From: Arsenophonus melophagi
GTDB taxonomy: Bacteria; Pseudomonadota; Gammaproteobacteria; Enterobacterales; Enterobacteriaceae
Reading direction: 5' to 3'
NCBI GenBank assembly: GCA_032378655.1
Contig: JAVYJS010000005.1
Span: 30,576 to 94,575, forward strand
Length of the DNA stretch: 64,000 bases
Under the pieces are notes generated by a model that was not told the DNA's origin, did no database searches, and worked only from the letters and a program-made list of their open reading frames with translations. This document shows, one piece after another, positions 29,038 through 37,685 of this stretch (positions within the stretch are counted from its first letter, which is position 1; each line of letters begins with the position of its first letter). The position numbers and the translations under genes are program-made.

Positions 29038-30009
29038 ATGAACTTAAAGTCAATTATCATTTTGACCGCAAAAGATATGAAAGCGGTGCATCAGATCATC
29101 TTAAATCAATTAAAGTCAAATGTTCATCTTATCCATCAACTAGGGCACTATATTATTAGTGGTGGTGGAAAAAACATTCGACCAATGATTACTATCCTAG
29201 TTGCAAGAGCACTAGGATATAAAGGCGATAAGCATATTAATGTAGCAGCATTTATTGAATTTATTCATACTGCAACATTATTACATGATGATGTAGTTGA
29301 TGAATCGATCTTACGGCGTGGTGGAAAAACAGCAAATTCTATTTTTGGTAATGCCGCTAGTGTATTAGTAGGAGATTTTATTTATACACGATCATTTCAA
29401 ATGATGACAGAGCTTGATTCAGTACCAGTTTTAAAACTTATGTCTGATGCAACAAATGTTATCGCAGAAGGCGAAGTTTTACAATTAATCAATTGTAATA
29501 ATCCCGATATCACAGAAAGCGCCTATATGCAAATCATATATAGTAAAACCGCGCGCTTATTTGAAGCGGCAACACATGCATCAGCAATTATATCTGGCGC
29601 TAACGAAAATCAACAGAAAGCCTTAAGAGATTATGGTCGTCATCTTGGTACTGCATTCCAACTCATTGATGATCTACTAGATTATGAAGCGGATAGTAAT
29701 ACTTTTGGCAAAAAAATTGGTGCTGATTTTGATGAGGGTAAAGTAACATTACCGTTACTTCATGCAATGAGAAAAGGTACTGCAGAAGAATCAGCACTTA
29801 TTCGTAAATCAATAGAAAAAGGTAACAGCCGTTTTTTATTTAAAACTATTTTCATTACCTTAAAACGCTGCGGCTCTCTTGAATACACACGTGATAAAGC
29901 TAAAGCAGAGGTCAAAAAAGCAATTAAAGCACTAGATATTTTGTCTGATACATCTTACAGAGATGCTCTGATCAGCTTAGCTCACATTTCTATCCAACGC
30001 TCCTTATAA
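29038..30009 (+). CDS. ispB: Octaprenyl diphosphate synthase
   Basis: Makes the C40 side chain of ubiquinone and menaquinone from farnesyl diphosphate and IPP. From the ATG at 29038 it is 323 residues, the E. coli length; an upstream in-frame TTG at 29017 is less likely. Both Asp-rich motifs are present (LLHDDVVDES near 84 and LIDDLLDYE near 211), as are GGGKNIRP and the YSKTA segment. It is divergent from rplU. The synteny with E. coli (sfsB, murA) stops after this gene. Confidence 0.96.
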   Translation: MNLKSIIILTAKDMKAVHQIILNQLKSNVHLIHQLGHYIISGGGKNIRPMITILVARALGYKGDKHINVAAFIEFIHTATLLHDDVVDESILRRGGKTANSIFGNAASVLVGDFIYTRSFQMMTELDSVPVLKLMSDATNVIAEGEVLQLINCNNPDITESAYMQIIYSKTARLFEAATHASAIISGANENQQKALRDYGRHLGTAFQLIDDLLDYEADSNTFGKKIGADFDEGKVTLPLLHAMRKGTAEESALIRKSIEKGNSRFLFKTIFITLKRCGSLEYTRDKAKAEVKKAIKALDILSDTSYRDALISLAHISIQRSL

Positions 30010-30100
30010 TAAAATTGCTTGGGATATGAAGTTAATATAACCCATTAATTTTTTAACCTTTCCAGTTAACTATAGTTAATAGTTTTCCACAGTCATTTTT

Positions 30101-30155
30101 TTTTAAAGACTTATAAGATGCTTATGTACTAAAAGCATCTTATAAGTCTTTAAAA
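30101..30155. repeat. Inverted repeat, 23-bp perfect arms, after ispB
   Basis: Arms 30101-30123 and 30133-30155 around a 9-nt loop, about 90 nt after the ispB stop. A run of T precedes the first arm rather than following the second, so as a terminator it would suit the minus strand better. Confidence 0.85.
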
Positions 30156-30560
30156 GGCATAAGAGTGCTCATCGATTTAGAATAGATTCAGTACATCTTC
30201 AGAAAGATGTACTGATACGATATTTAACAGATTTTCCTTGTATTTCCCCATGTTTTATGTTGCTAATAACCTCTCTGATAGTTATTGGATTGATACCATT
30301 TAATTTATACTTTTTAGTTAAAACTAAACCTCCTTTGGAATTCAATATGCTCTTACACAAGATATTATGCTATTTATGATTTTGTATATTACTTTATATT
30401 ACGACATCATATAATTTAAAATCTAATTCTTAAAATTCTGCTACATTTTAATTATTTTCTTTTAAGTCTCTAGTAATCTATTAAATTTTTCTCGTTCAAA
30501 ATAATTTTCTGTTAATTTATAATAGGTCGGTTTTAGCCTGTAGTTAAATCTCTTAAAACA

Positions 30561-30691
30561 TCACTAAACCAATAAAACCAATAAAGTACCATAACCTTTA
30601 TAGTATATTGATAAGTTATGTAATACCATGAACTATTCAGTATGGTTAACAGAGTATAGTTAATAGTATGAATCCATGAAGATACAGATTG
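30561..30691. repeat. Dispersed 131-bp repeat, copy 1
   Basis: A near-copy, without gaps, lies at 63870-64000 in the same orientation, with about 15 differences in 131 bp by eye, eight of them clustered at 30578-30590. A 67-bp core from 30593 (taacctttatagtatattga...) differs at only two or three places. No protein frame is conserved. It lies in the gap between ispB and ruvB, which is a synteny break relative to E. coli. Confidence 0.85.
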
Positions 30692-30804
30692 ATACTATCT
30701 TTATGTAAAGACGTTGTCTCTAAAAATAGATTAGAATCTATTCACATTATGAGAATAATGTTGTGTTTTTCTGTTTATGTGGCTGATTGTAATAGATGTG
30801 CATC
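30692..30804. other. Remainder of the ispB-ruvB gap
   Basis: The gap 30010-30804 holds the hairpin at 30101-30155 and the repeat at 30561-30691. The rest shows no gene fragment; E. coli neighbours on either side (sfsB/murA and znuB) were looked for and not seen. Confidence 0.5.
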
Positions 30805-31821
30805 TCATCCAAGATGATTGGGATTTTTATTACGCCCAAAATAGCGATATGCATGCTCAGTGGCTATTCGTCCGCGTGATGTACGTTGAATAAATCCTTG
30901 TTGAATTAAAAAAGGTTCAAGAACGTCCTCGATAGTTTCTCTTGCTTCGCCAATGGCTGCTGCTACATTATCAATGCCTACAGGCCCGCCCATAAATTTC
31001 TCAATAATCGCTATTAATAACTTACGATCAAGATAGTCAAAACCTGCTGAATCAACATTAAGCATATCTAAGGCTTGTGCAGCAACTGCATTATCTATAT
31101 TACCATTGCCTTTAACTTGAGCAAAATCTCTTACTCGCCGTAATAAACGATTAGTTATCCGTGGTGTACCGCGTGAACGCATCGCAATTTGTCTAGCTCC
31201 TCTATTAGAGATTTCTAATCCAATAAATCGAGCACTACGCAATACAATTGTTTGTAAATCATCGACATTATAAAATTCTAAGCGTTGGACAATACCAAAC
31301 CTTTCTCTTAGAGGTGGTGTCAATAAACCAGCTCTGGTTGTTGCGCCAATTAATGTAAAAGGGAGTAGATTAATTTTAATTGATCGCGCAGCTGGACCTT
31401 CTCCAATCATGATATCTAGTTGATAATCTTCCATTGCTGGATAAAGAATTTCTTCTACAGAAGGCGATAAACGATGAATTTCATCAATAAATAATACATC
31501 ATTTTTCTCTAAATTTGTTAATATTGCTGCTAAATCACCTGCTTTTTCAATCGCTGGACCAGAAGTTGTTTGTAAATTGGAGCCTAATTCATTTGCTACA
31601 ATACATGCTAAGGTCGTTTTACCAAGCCCAGGAGGGCCAAAAATGAGTAAGTGATCAAGCGCTTCAGAACGTAATTTAGCTGCCTGAATAAATATTTCCA
31701 TCTGTTGGCATACCTGAGACTGACCAACATATTCAGTCAGTAATTTTGGCCGTATAGCACGATCTAGCACGTCTTCATCAAGTAAATTCTTAACAGAAAC
31801 TAAGCGATCAGCCTCAATCAT
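30805..31821 (-). CDS. ruvB: Holliday junction branch migration ATPase RuvB
   Basis: AAA+ motor that drives branch migration with RuvA. The 338 residues include Walker A GPPGLGKTT near 63, Walker B FIDEIH near 112, the sensor region TTRAGLLTPPLRERFG, the arginine finger RGTPRITNRLLRR, and the C-terminal winged helix (GFIQRTSRGRIAT). It lies 27 nt downstream of ruvA. Confidence 0.97.
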   Translation of the reverse strand: MIEADRLVSVKNLLDEDVLDRAIRPKLLTEYVGQSQVCQQMEIFIQAAKLRSEALDHLLIFGPPGLGKTTLACIVANELGSNLQTTSGPAIEKAGDLAAILTNLEKNDVLFIDEIHRLSPSVEEILYPAMEDYQLDIMIGEGPAARSIKINLLPFTLIGATTRAGLLTPPLRERFGIVQRLEFYNVDDLQTIVLRSARFIGLEISNRGARQIAMRSRGTPRITNRLLRRVRDFAQVKGNGNIDNAVAAQALDMLNVDSAGFDYLDRKLLIAIIEKFMGGPVGIDNVAAAIGEARETIEDVLEPFLIQQGFIQRTSRGRIATEHAYRYFGRNKNPNHLG

Positions 31822-31848
31822 AAATTTGCCCCTTACTTAATATATTAT

Positions 31849-32460
31849 TTATAACGTAATGCGTAATGCTTCACGAATTAAAGTTTCACAGTTAGCAGCG
31901 CTGTTAGCAACTCTTCCAATCATACGGCTTGCTTCTTGCGGTTTATAGCCTAATGAAATTAATGCAGAAATAGCCTCTGCTTCTATATCATGGCTTTTTG
32001 TTTTTGTATCTGACGAGCTAAGCAAATCTATCTTATTTGGATTCAATTGATCACACACATCTGTAAAGCGACCTTTCATTTCAACAACTAGCCGTTCCGC
32101 GGTTTTTTTACCAATGCCGGGTAGTTTTATTAAACTAGTAATGGCTTCTTGTTCTATTGCAGTAATAAATTGACCAGCTGACATACCAGATAAAATTGCT
32201 AAGGCTAATTTGGGGCCTACCCCATTCACTTTAATTAATTCACGAAATAGTGCTTTTTCTTGCTTATCATTAAAACCATAGAGCAGCTGCGCATTTTCAC
32301 GGACGATAAATTGAGTTAATAAAATCACTTCTTGACCAATTGTAGGTAATTGATAAAAACAGGTCATCGGCATATGAACTTCATAAGTTATACCATTTAG
32401 TTCAATTAAAACAATAGGTGGTTGTTTTTCTAAAATAGTACCTCGTAAGCGACCAATCAC
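31849..32460 (-). CDS. ruvA: Holliday junction binding protein RuvA
   Basis: Tetrameric junction-binding subunit of RuvAB. The 203 residues equal the E. coli length. The N-terminal OB domain (MIGRLRGTILEK) is followed by two helix-hairpin-helix motifs (LIKVNGVGPKLALAIL; LIKLPGIGKKTAERLVVEM) and the C-terminal RuvB-binding domain (AISALISLGYKPQEASRMI). Confidence 0.96.
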   Translation of the reverse strand: MIGRLRGTILEKQPPIVLIELNGITYEVHMPMTCFYQLPTIGQEVILLTQFIVRENAQLLYGFNDKQEKALFRELIKVNGVGPKLALAILSGMSAGQFITAIEQEAITSLIKLPGIGKKTAERLVVEMKGRFTDVCDQLNPNKIDLLSSSDTKTKSHDIEAEAISALISLGYKPQEASRMIGRVANSAANCETLIREALRITL

Positions 32461-32552
32461 ACTGGCTTCCTCTTTTAGGGTATTTTGTTAATATTGATAG
32501 TATAAAAATACTGGATTTATATCCAGCTATTATCGAAAACTGCTTTTGTCAA

Positions 32553-33050
32553 TCAAAGTCGCAGATTATCTATCTGAAGTAAATTTTTATTAAAATGACA
32601 ATGTGTAATCGCAATAGCTAAAGCATCTGCAGCATCAGATTGAGGATATGATGATAGCTTTAATACTGAGCGTACCATATGCTGGACCTGTTTTTTTTCA
32701 GCTGCCCCAGTTCCAACAACAGATTGTTTTACTTGTCTAGTTGCATATTCAAAAACCGGTAATTGGTTATTAACCGCAGCTAAAATCGCAACTCCTCTTG
32801 CTTGACCTAATTTTAAAGCAGAGTCAGCATTTTTTGCCATAAACACCTTCTCGACAGCAAAACTATCAGGTTGATACTGCGCAAGAATTTTAATAAGACC
32901 TGTATAGATATTTTGTAAGCGCGTTGGCAGATCGTTAACTTGGCTACGTATACAACCACTTCCTAAATAGATCAATTGTCGATCTTGTTGCCGAATAACA
33001 CCATAACCTGTAATACGAGAACCAGGATCAATCCCAAAAATAATTGCCAT
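32553..33050 (-). CDS. ruvC: Holliday junction resolvase RuvC
   Basis: Endonuclease that cuts Holliday junctions symmetrically. From the ATG at 33050 it is 165 residues (E. coli 173), a little short at the C terminus. All four catalytic acids are visible: Asp in FGIDPGS, Glu in FAVEKVFMAKN, and the two Asp in QSDAADALAIA. An upstream in-frame GTG at 33062 is less likely. With ruvAB retained, the cell keeps a full resolvasome. Confidence 0.95.
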   Translation of the reverse strand: MAIIFGIDPGSRITGYGVIRQQDRQLIYLGSGCIRSQVNDLPTRLQNIYTGLIKILAQYQPDSFAVEKVFMAKNADSALKLGQARGVAILAAVNNQLPVFEYATRQVKQSVVGTGAAEKKQVQHMVRSVLKLSSYPQSDAADALAIAITHCHFNKNLLQIDNLRL

Positions 33051-33075
33051 ATTTTGACTCACTAAATAAATTAAC

Positions 33076-33124
33076 TATATAAAGAAGAAGCATGCTGATT
33101 ATCAGCATGCTTCTTCTTTATATA
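33076..33124. repeat. Inverted repeat, 24-bp perfect arms, between yebC and ruvC
   Basis: Arms 33076-33099 and 33101-33124 around one base fill almost the whole 96-nt gap between yebC and ruvC. It could end the yebC transcript or separate the two messages. Confidence 0.85.
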
Positions 33125-33146
33125 AGAAAGTTCGTTTAACTATAGT

Positions 33147-33890
33147 TTATAGTTTATCTGAAACTACACCTACAATTTCTCCATTATGATGTACTTCTTG
33201 TACATCATCAAAATCTTCTAACATATCAATTAAATGTAATAGTTTAGACGAAGTATCAGGATCTAAATTTACTTTGGTTAACGGAATCATTATCAATTCT
33301 GCAGTCTCCTTTTTAAAACCAGATGCATCTAAAGCAGCTTGTACATCTTCAAAGGTTTTTGGTGCAGTATAAATATCGATTGCACCATTATCATAAAATT
33401 TAATATCTTCTGCACCGACTTCTAACGCCGCTTCCATTAAGCTATATTCATTAATACTAGGTGCATAAGAGAGTACACCACGTTTAGTAAATAAATAAGC
33501 AACAGAGCCTGCAGTACTTAAATTACCACCGCATTTATTAAAGGCATAACGTACATCAGAAACAGTACGCTTACGATTATTACTTAAGCATTCAACAATA
33601 ATTGCAGTACCACCTGGGCCATAACCTTCATAAATAATCTTTTCTAAATCATCATTACCATCATTGCTTATTCCTCGTGCTATGGCACGATTTATTGTAT
33701 CGCGTGTCATATTATTTGATAATGCCTTATCAATCGCTGTACGTAATCGTGGATTTGATAGGGTCTTACTGCCATTTAATCGAGCAGCTGTTGCCAGTTC
33801 ACGAATAATTTTGGTAAAAATTTTACAGCGTTTAGCATCTTGCACTGTCTTACGGTGTTTCGTATTAGCCCATTTGCTATGACCTGCCAT
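33147..33890 (-). CDS. yebC: YebC/PmpR-family protein (TACO1 family)
   Basis: Ribosome- or DNA-associated protein of the YebC/TACO1 family, linked in various bacteria to transcription control or to relief of stalling at prolines. From the ATG at 33890 it is 247 residues (E. coli 246) and starts MAGHSKWANTKHRK, with GGAG 9 nt upstream. The frame stays open upstream to 34028, but those 46 codons are the translated tail of the dead nudB gene, not part of YebC. Family motifs such as YEGYGPGGTAIIVE and NKCGGNLSTAGSVAY are intact. Confidence 0.95.
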   Translation of the reverse strand: MAGHSKWANTKHRKTVQDAKRCKIFTKIIRELATAARLNGSKTLSNPRLRTAIDKALSNNMTRDTINRAIARGISNDGNDDLEKIIYEGYGPGGTAIIVECLSNNRKRTVSDVRYAFNKCGGNLSTAGSVAYLFTKRGVLSYAPSINEYSLMEAALEVGAEDIKFYDNGAIDIYTAPKTFEDVQAALDASGFKKETAELIMIPLTKVNLDPDTSSKLLHLIDMLEDFDDVQEVHHNGEIVGVVSDKL

Positions 33891-33899
33891 GAAAGATCT

Positions 33900-34347
33900 C
33901 CAAAATACATTAATAAACATCACTTTAAAACAAATTCTTCGATCGCTTTTACGGTTACTACTAAAAGACTGAGTTAGTGCTGTTGCTTGAGCATCAGGTA
34001 ACCAGAGAAAATCTACATGTTCAATCAATAAAACATTTTGTTCTTAGATAAGACTACAACAATCCAATGCTTTTACTTTGAATTATACTAGGCGCATAGC
34101 GATAACGAAACTTTAAAAATATCAAAGTGGAGACTCGTTTTTAGATCAACTAATGCTACATGTTGTTTGATAATATTAATTCCTGTCTCTTCAATATACT
34201 TCACATAATGCTGCCTCTCTTGGTTTTTGGTCGCCTAAAGACTACCGGTACTTGATTTCCAAAAATCAGAATCATCACACCATTGTAACATTAGTACTTG
34301 GCGACTTTACTTTGACATAAAATAAAAATAATATTGATTCTAGACCT
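33900..34347 (-). pseudogene. nudB: Decayed nudB (dihydroneopterin triphosphate pyrophosphohydrolase)
   Basis: nudB, a Nudix hydrolase of folate synthesis, lies between aspS and yebC in E. coli. Reading the minus strand, the pieces come in order. RINIIFIYV matches PVSILVVIYA. MLQWCDDSDFWKSSTGSL-stop (34220-34285) matches MLQRRDDPDFWQSVTGSVE. YIEETGINII matches the Nudix box VKEEVTIDVV. HVALVDLKTSLHFDIF matches QLTLIDCQRTVEFEIF. RYRYAPS matches RHRYAPG. EQNVLLIEHVDFLWL then ALTQSFSSNR matches the C-terminal region. One E-to-TAG stop, R-to-W and R-to-C changes and several frameshifts are visible. The identification is secure. Confidence 0.92.
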
Positions 34348-36126
34348 TTATATTGTATAGTATTTATTTCTTTTTTCACTAACATATATCCCTAGCTCAT
34401 TTAATGTAGATGAGTTCGCTATGCTCGGGGCATTAGTCATTAAACAGGACGCAGCAGTAGTTTTTGGAAACGCAATCACATCACGGATGTTTTCTGTTCC
34501 TGTTAACAACATAACAAGCCTATCTAGACCAAATGCAAACCCAGCATGAGGAGGTGCTCCATATCGCAATGCTTCCAATAGGAAGCCAAATTTTTCTTGT
34601 TGATCTGATTTACTAATGTTGAGAAGTTCAAAAACTGTATGTTGCATCTTATTGTGATGAATACGTACTGAACCACCGCCGACTTCACAACCATTAATGA
34701 TCATATCATAAGTATTAGCAACAGCTGCTAAAGGATTTGCTTGTAATTCTTGAGGTGTACAATCTTTTGGTGCAGTAAATGGATGGTGCATAGTATTCAG
34801 TTTACCGTTTTTATCTTCTTGAAACATAGGAAAATCAACAATCCATAATGGCTTCCAACTGTTATTTTTAGTAATTGCTAAATCAGTACCTACTTTTAAG
34901 CGCAATGCTCCTATTGCATTGTTGACAACATGTTGTTTTCCAGCACAAAATAATAAAATATCGCCTTCTTTAGCTTTAGTACGAGCCAACAAACTCTCGA
35001 TCACTGGTTCTGGAAAAAATTTAGATGTCGGGCTTTGAATCTTTACTTGATTTTCAACTAGAGAATTGACTTTCATCCAAACTAACTCTTTTGCTTCATA
35101 AATAGCAACAAATTTAGAATAACCATCCAGTTGTTTTCGTGTGAGTTTAGCCCCTTCCGGAACGCAAAGGGCGACTACACACCCTTTCGGGTCATGAATA
35201 GCCTCAGCAAATACTTGTAATTTAACTGAGTTAACTAAATCAGAAATATCAATTAATTCTAATGGATTACGTAAATCCGGTTTATCTGAGCCATAGCGTT
35301 TTAGCGCTTCAGCAAAAGTCATTACTGGAAAAGTACCTAAATTAATATCTTTCTGTTCTTGCCATAGATGACGTATTAAACGTTCCATTAACTCACGTAC
35401 TGTCTCAGCAGTCATAAAAGAGGCTTCTATATCTATCTGTGTAAATTCAGGTTGACGATCTGCGCGTAAATCTTCATCACGAAAACACTTTACTATTTGG
35501 TAATAACGATCAAATCCAGCGAGCATTAATAATTGCTTAAAAAGTTGTGGTGATTGTGGTAAGGCATAAAATTTACCTTTATGTACACGACTTGGAACAA
35601 GATAATCACGTGCTCCCTCAGGGGTTGCTGTTGTTAGCATAGGGGTTTCAATGTCAATAAAACCTTCTTTTTCCATAAAATGGCGTACAAAACTAGTAAT
35701 TTTAGCTCGCTCTATTAAACGTTTTGTCATGTCGAGTTTTCGTAAATCCAGATAACGATATTTTAATCTAATTTCTTCGGAATTTTTTTGATTATTAGCT
35801 ATCGGTAAAGATTCAGCACGATTAATAATCGTCAATACTTCTGCAATAATTTCAATTTCTCCTGTTGGCATTGCGTGATTGATTTGTTCTCGTTTTTGCA
35901 CAATACCAGTGATCTGGATACAAAATTCGTTACGCAATTGCGATGCTTGCGTAAAAAGAGCAGCATGTTGTTCCTGTACAAAAACAACTTGAACTAATCC
36001 ATCGCGATCTCTCATATCGATAAAAATTAATTTACCTAAGTTACGCTGGCAATTAACCCATCCACAGAGAGTTACTTTTTGTCCGATATAAGTTATACCT
36101 AATTGTCCGCAATAATTTGTTCGCAT
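34348..36126 (-). CDS. aspS: Aspartyl-tRNA synthetase
   Basis: Class IIb synthetase charging tRNA-Asp. The 592 residues (E. coli 590) hold the N-terminal OB anticodon-binding domain (VTLCGWVNCQRNLGKLIFIDMRDRDG-type sequence), motif 2 FRDEDLRADRQPEFTQ, the bacterial insertion (GAD) domain about 290-420, and motif 3 GFAFGLDRLVMLLTG. The start MRTNYCGQL aligns with the family. Confidence 0.97.
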   Translation of the reverse strand: MRTNYCGQLGITYIGQKVTLCGWVNCQRNLGKLIFIDMRDRDGLVQVVFVQEQHAALFTQASQLRNEFCIQITGIVQKREQINHAMPTGEIEIIAEVLTIINRAESLPIANNQKNSEEIRLKYRYLDLRKLDMTKRLIERAKITSFVRHFMEKEGFIDIETPMLTTATPEGARDYLVPSRVHKGKFYALPQSPQLFKQLLMLAGFDRYYQIVKCFRDEDLRADRQPEFTQIDIEASFMTAETVRELMERLIRHLWQEQKDINLGTFPVMTFAEALKRYGSDKPDLRNPLELIDISDLVNSVKLQVFAEAIHDPKGCVVALCVPEGAKLTRKQLDGYSKFVAIYEAKELVWMKVNSLVENQVKIQSPTSKFFPEPVIESLLARTKAKEGDILLFCAGKQHVVNNAIGALRLKVGTDLAITKNNSWKPLWIVDFPMFQEDKNGKLNTMHHPFTAPKDCTPQELQANPLAAVANTYDMIINGCEVGGGSVRIHHNKMQHTVFELLNISKSDQQEKFGFLLEALRYGAPPHAGFAFGLDRLVMLLTGTENIRDVIAFPKTTAASCLMTNAPSIANSSTLNELGIYVSEKRNKYYTI

Positions 36127-36203
36127 AAAGTTTCCATTTACTTATTATACTCAACTGTTCAGTGCAAAGTATCTGGTCCTAGTCGTTTAGAACCATTCAC
36201 CAT

Positions 36204-36261
36204 TACTTAAGCACAAAATAAAATTTTCATTGTACAGAAAATTTTATTTTGTGCTTAAGTA
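36204..36261. repeat. Inverted repeat, 25-bp perfect arms, upstream of aspS
   Basis: Arms 36204-36228 and 36237-36261 around an 8-nt loop, in the divergent gap between aspS and yecN. No gene ends here, so termination is not the obvious role. Confidence 0.85.
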
Positions 36262-36410
36262 TCTCTGATCATTTTAAGTAAAATAACTTTTACTGTTTTT
36301 TGCAATCTTAGAACTTTTTATGAATTTCAATACTATATTTATAGTAACAGCTACTGCTTTGAGATATATCATTATTTTTGCTGTTTTACATAACAACATT
36401 GGGGAAAAAC

Positions 36411-36809
36411 ATGGTTAGTTCTCTGTATATTGTATTGAGCGCTTTAATATTGCTAAAGTTATCTTTAGAAGTTATGAAGCTCAGGACTCAATACCAAGTT
36501 ACTGACGGTGATGGTGGTTTTTATGCATTAAAAACAGCAATGCTCGTTCAAGGTCATGCAATTGAGTATATTCCAATTTCCATGTTGTCATTATTAATGA
36601 TGGAGATGAATGGTGCACCTGTTTTGGCTATTCATTTATGTGGATTAATTTTTATTATCGCTAGAATTCTTCATTATTTTGGTCTAAAACGTAAAGAGCG
36701 CATGTGGCGCTCTTTTGGCCGAATTATAACATTTAGTTCTATGATTTTAATGATATTAGTTAATATTTATTATTTGCCCTGGATACAAATTTTTTCATTG
36801 GACCTGTAA
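36411..36809 (+). CDS. yecN: MAPEG-family inner-membrane protein YecN
   Basis: Small membrane protein of the MAPEG superfamily (eicosanoid and glutathione metabolism relatives); its role in bacteria is not settled. From the ATG at 36411, with GGGG 7 nt upstream, it is 132 residues (E. coli 131). It has four predicted membrane helices, with the conserved RTQYQVTDGDGG, GHAIEYIPI, MEMNGA and ILHYFGL. The start at 36378 would add eleven residues without a ribosome site. It precedes cmoA as in E. coli. Confidence 0.9.
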   Translation: MVSSLYIVLSALILLKLSLEVMKLRTQYQVTDGDGGFYALKTAMLVQGHAIEYIPISMLSLLMMEMNGAPVLAIHLCGLIFIIARILHYFGLKRKERMWRSFGRIITFSSMILMILVNIYYLPWIQIFSLDL

Positions 36810-36820
36810 TCCAATGCATC

Positions 36821-36853
36821 TCTCATTAACATGGCGTTGCCATGTTAATGAGA
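36821..36853. repeat. Inverted repeat, 15-bp perfect arms, after yecN
   Basis: Arms 36821-36835 and 36839-36853 around a 3-nt loop, 12 nt after the yecN stop. It is suitably placed to end the yecN transcript. Confidence 0.75.
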
Positions 36854-36936
36854 TTACATTTTATCAACTAATAAAAATTTGGTAAAATAAATTACTGCTT
36901 GATATTTAATTAATCTATAAGTTATTGTCTCAATAT

Positions 36937-37680
36937 ATGTTTAAGTTTAATAAAAAAAAAGATACTTTATTTGCAAGTCCTATCGATAATTTAGGAGTCT
37001 GGCAGTTTGATGATAAAGTTTCAGAAGTTTTTCACGATATGATCAGACGCTCAATTCCTTTTTATGAAAATATTATCACTATGATTGGTATGATTGCTAC
37101 CCGTTTTGTTACAGATAACAGCACAATTTATGATCTTGGATGTTCATTAGGAGAAGCAACATTATCTATTCTCCGTAATATCAAAGCAAAAAATTACCAA
37201 ATCATTGCGATTGATAATTCAGAGGCTATGACTGAACGTTGCCAACAATATATTTATTCTTATAAAGCAGATATACCAGTTGAAATAATCAAGAGTGATG
37301 TTTTTGACATAAACATGAAAAATGCTTCAATGGTAATATTGAATTTTACTTTACAATTTATTGAACCTGCCGCTCGACAGCAATTAATTAACCGTATCTA
37401 TCAAGGATTAAATCCTGGCGGTATTTTAATACTTTCTGAAAAATTTAATTTTTACGATGAGACAATAGGATCCTTATTACGTAATATGCATTACGATTTT
37501 AAGCGAGCTAATGGTTATAGTGAACTAGAGTTAACTCAAAAACACGCTATGCTAGAGCATATCATGTTACTTGATTCGATTAACAATCATAAAATACGTC
37601 TGCGTTCTGCAGGGTTTAATCATTATGATTTATGGTTTCAATGTTTTAATTTTGGTTCACTGCTTGCGATCAAAGGTTAA
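36937..37680 (+). CDS. cmoA: Carboxy-SAM synthase
   Basis: Converts SAM and prephenate to carboxy-SAM, the donor used by CmoB to make cmo5U34 in tRNA. From the ATG at 36937 it is 247 residues, the E. coli length; an in-frame TTG at 36925 is an alternative. The SAM fold shows YDLGCSLGEATLS near 65, AIDNSEAM, VILNFTLQFIEP and GLNPGGILILSEKF, then HDFKRANGYSELE-like sequence. It lies 5 nt from cmoB. Confidence 0.95.
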   Translation: MFKFNKKKDTLFASPIDNLGVWQFDDKVSEVFHDMIRRSIPFYENIITMIGMIATRFVTDNSTIYDLGCSLGEATLSILRNIKAKNYQIIAIDNSEAMTERCQQYIYSYKADIPVEIIKSDVFDINMKNASMVILNFTLQFIEPAARQQLINRIYQGLNPGGILILSEKFNFYDETIGSLLRNMHYDFKRANGYSELELTQKHAMLEHIMLLDSINNHKIRLRSAGFNHYDLWFQCFNFGSLLAIKG

Positions 37681-37685
37681 ATTTT

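Noticed and set aside
30593..30660. Repeat core as a possible tRNA or small-RNA gene
   Set aside because: No cloverleaf or stable stem could be drawn by eye; left as an unexplained repeat.
33891..34028. N-terminal extension of YebC
   Set aside because: It matches the C terminus of NudB, and the ribosome site and family start are at 33890.
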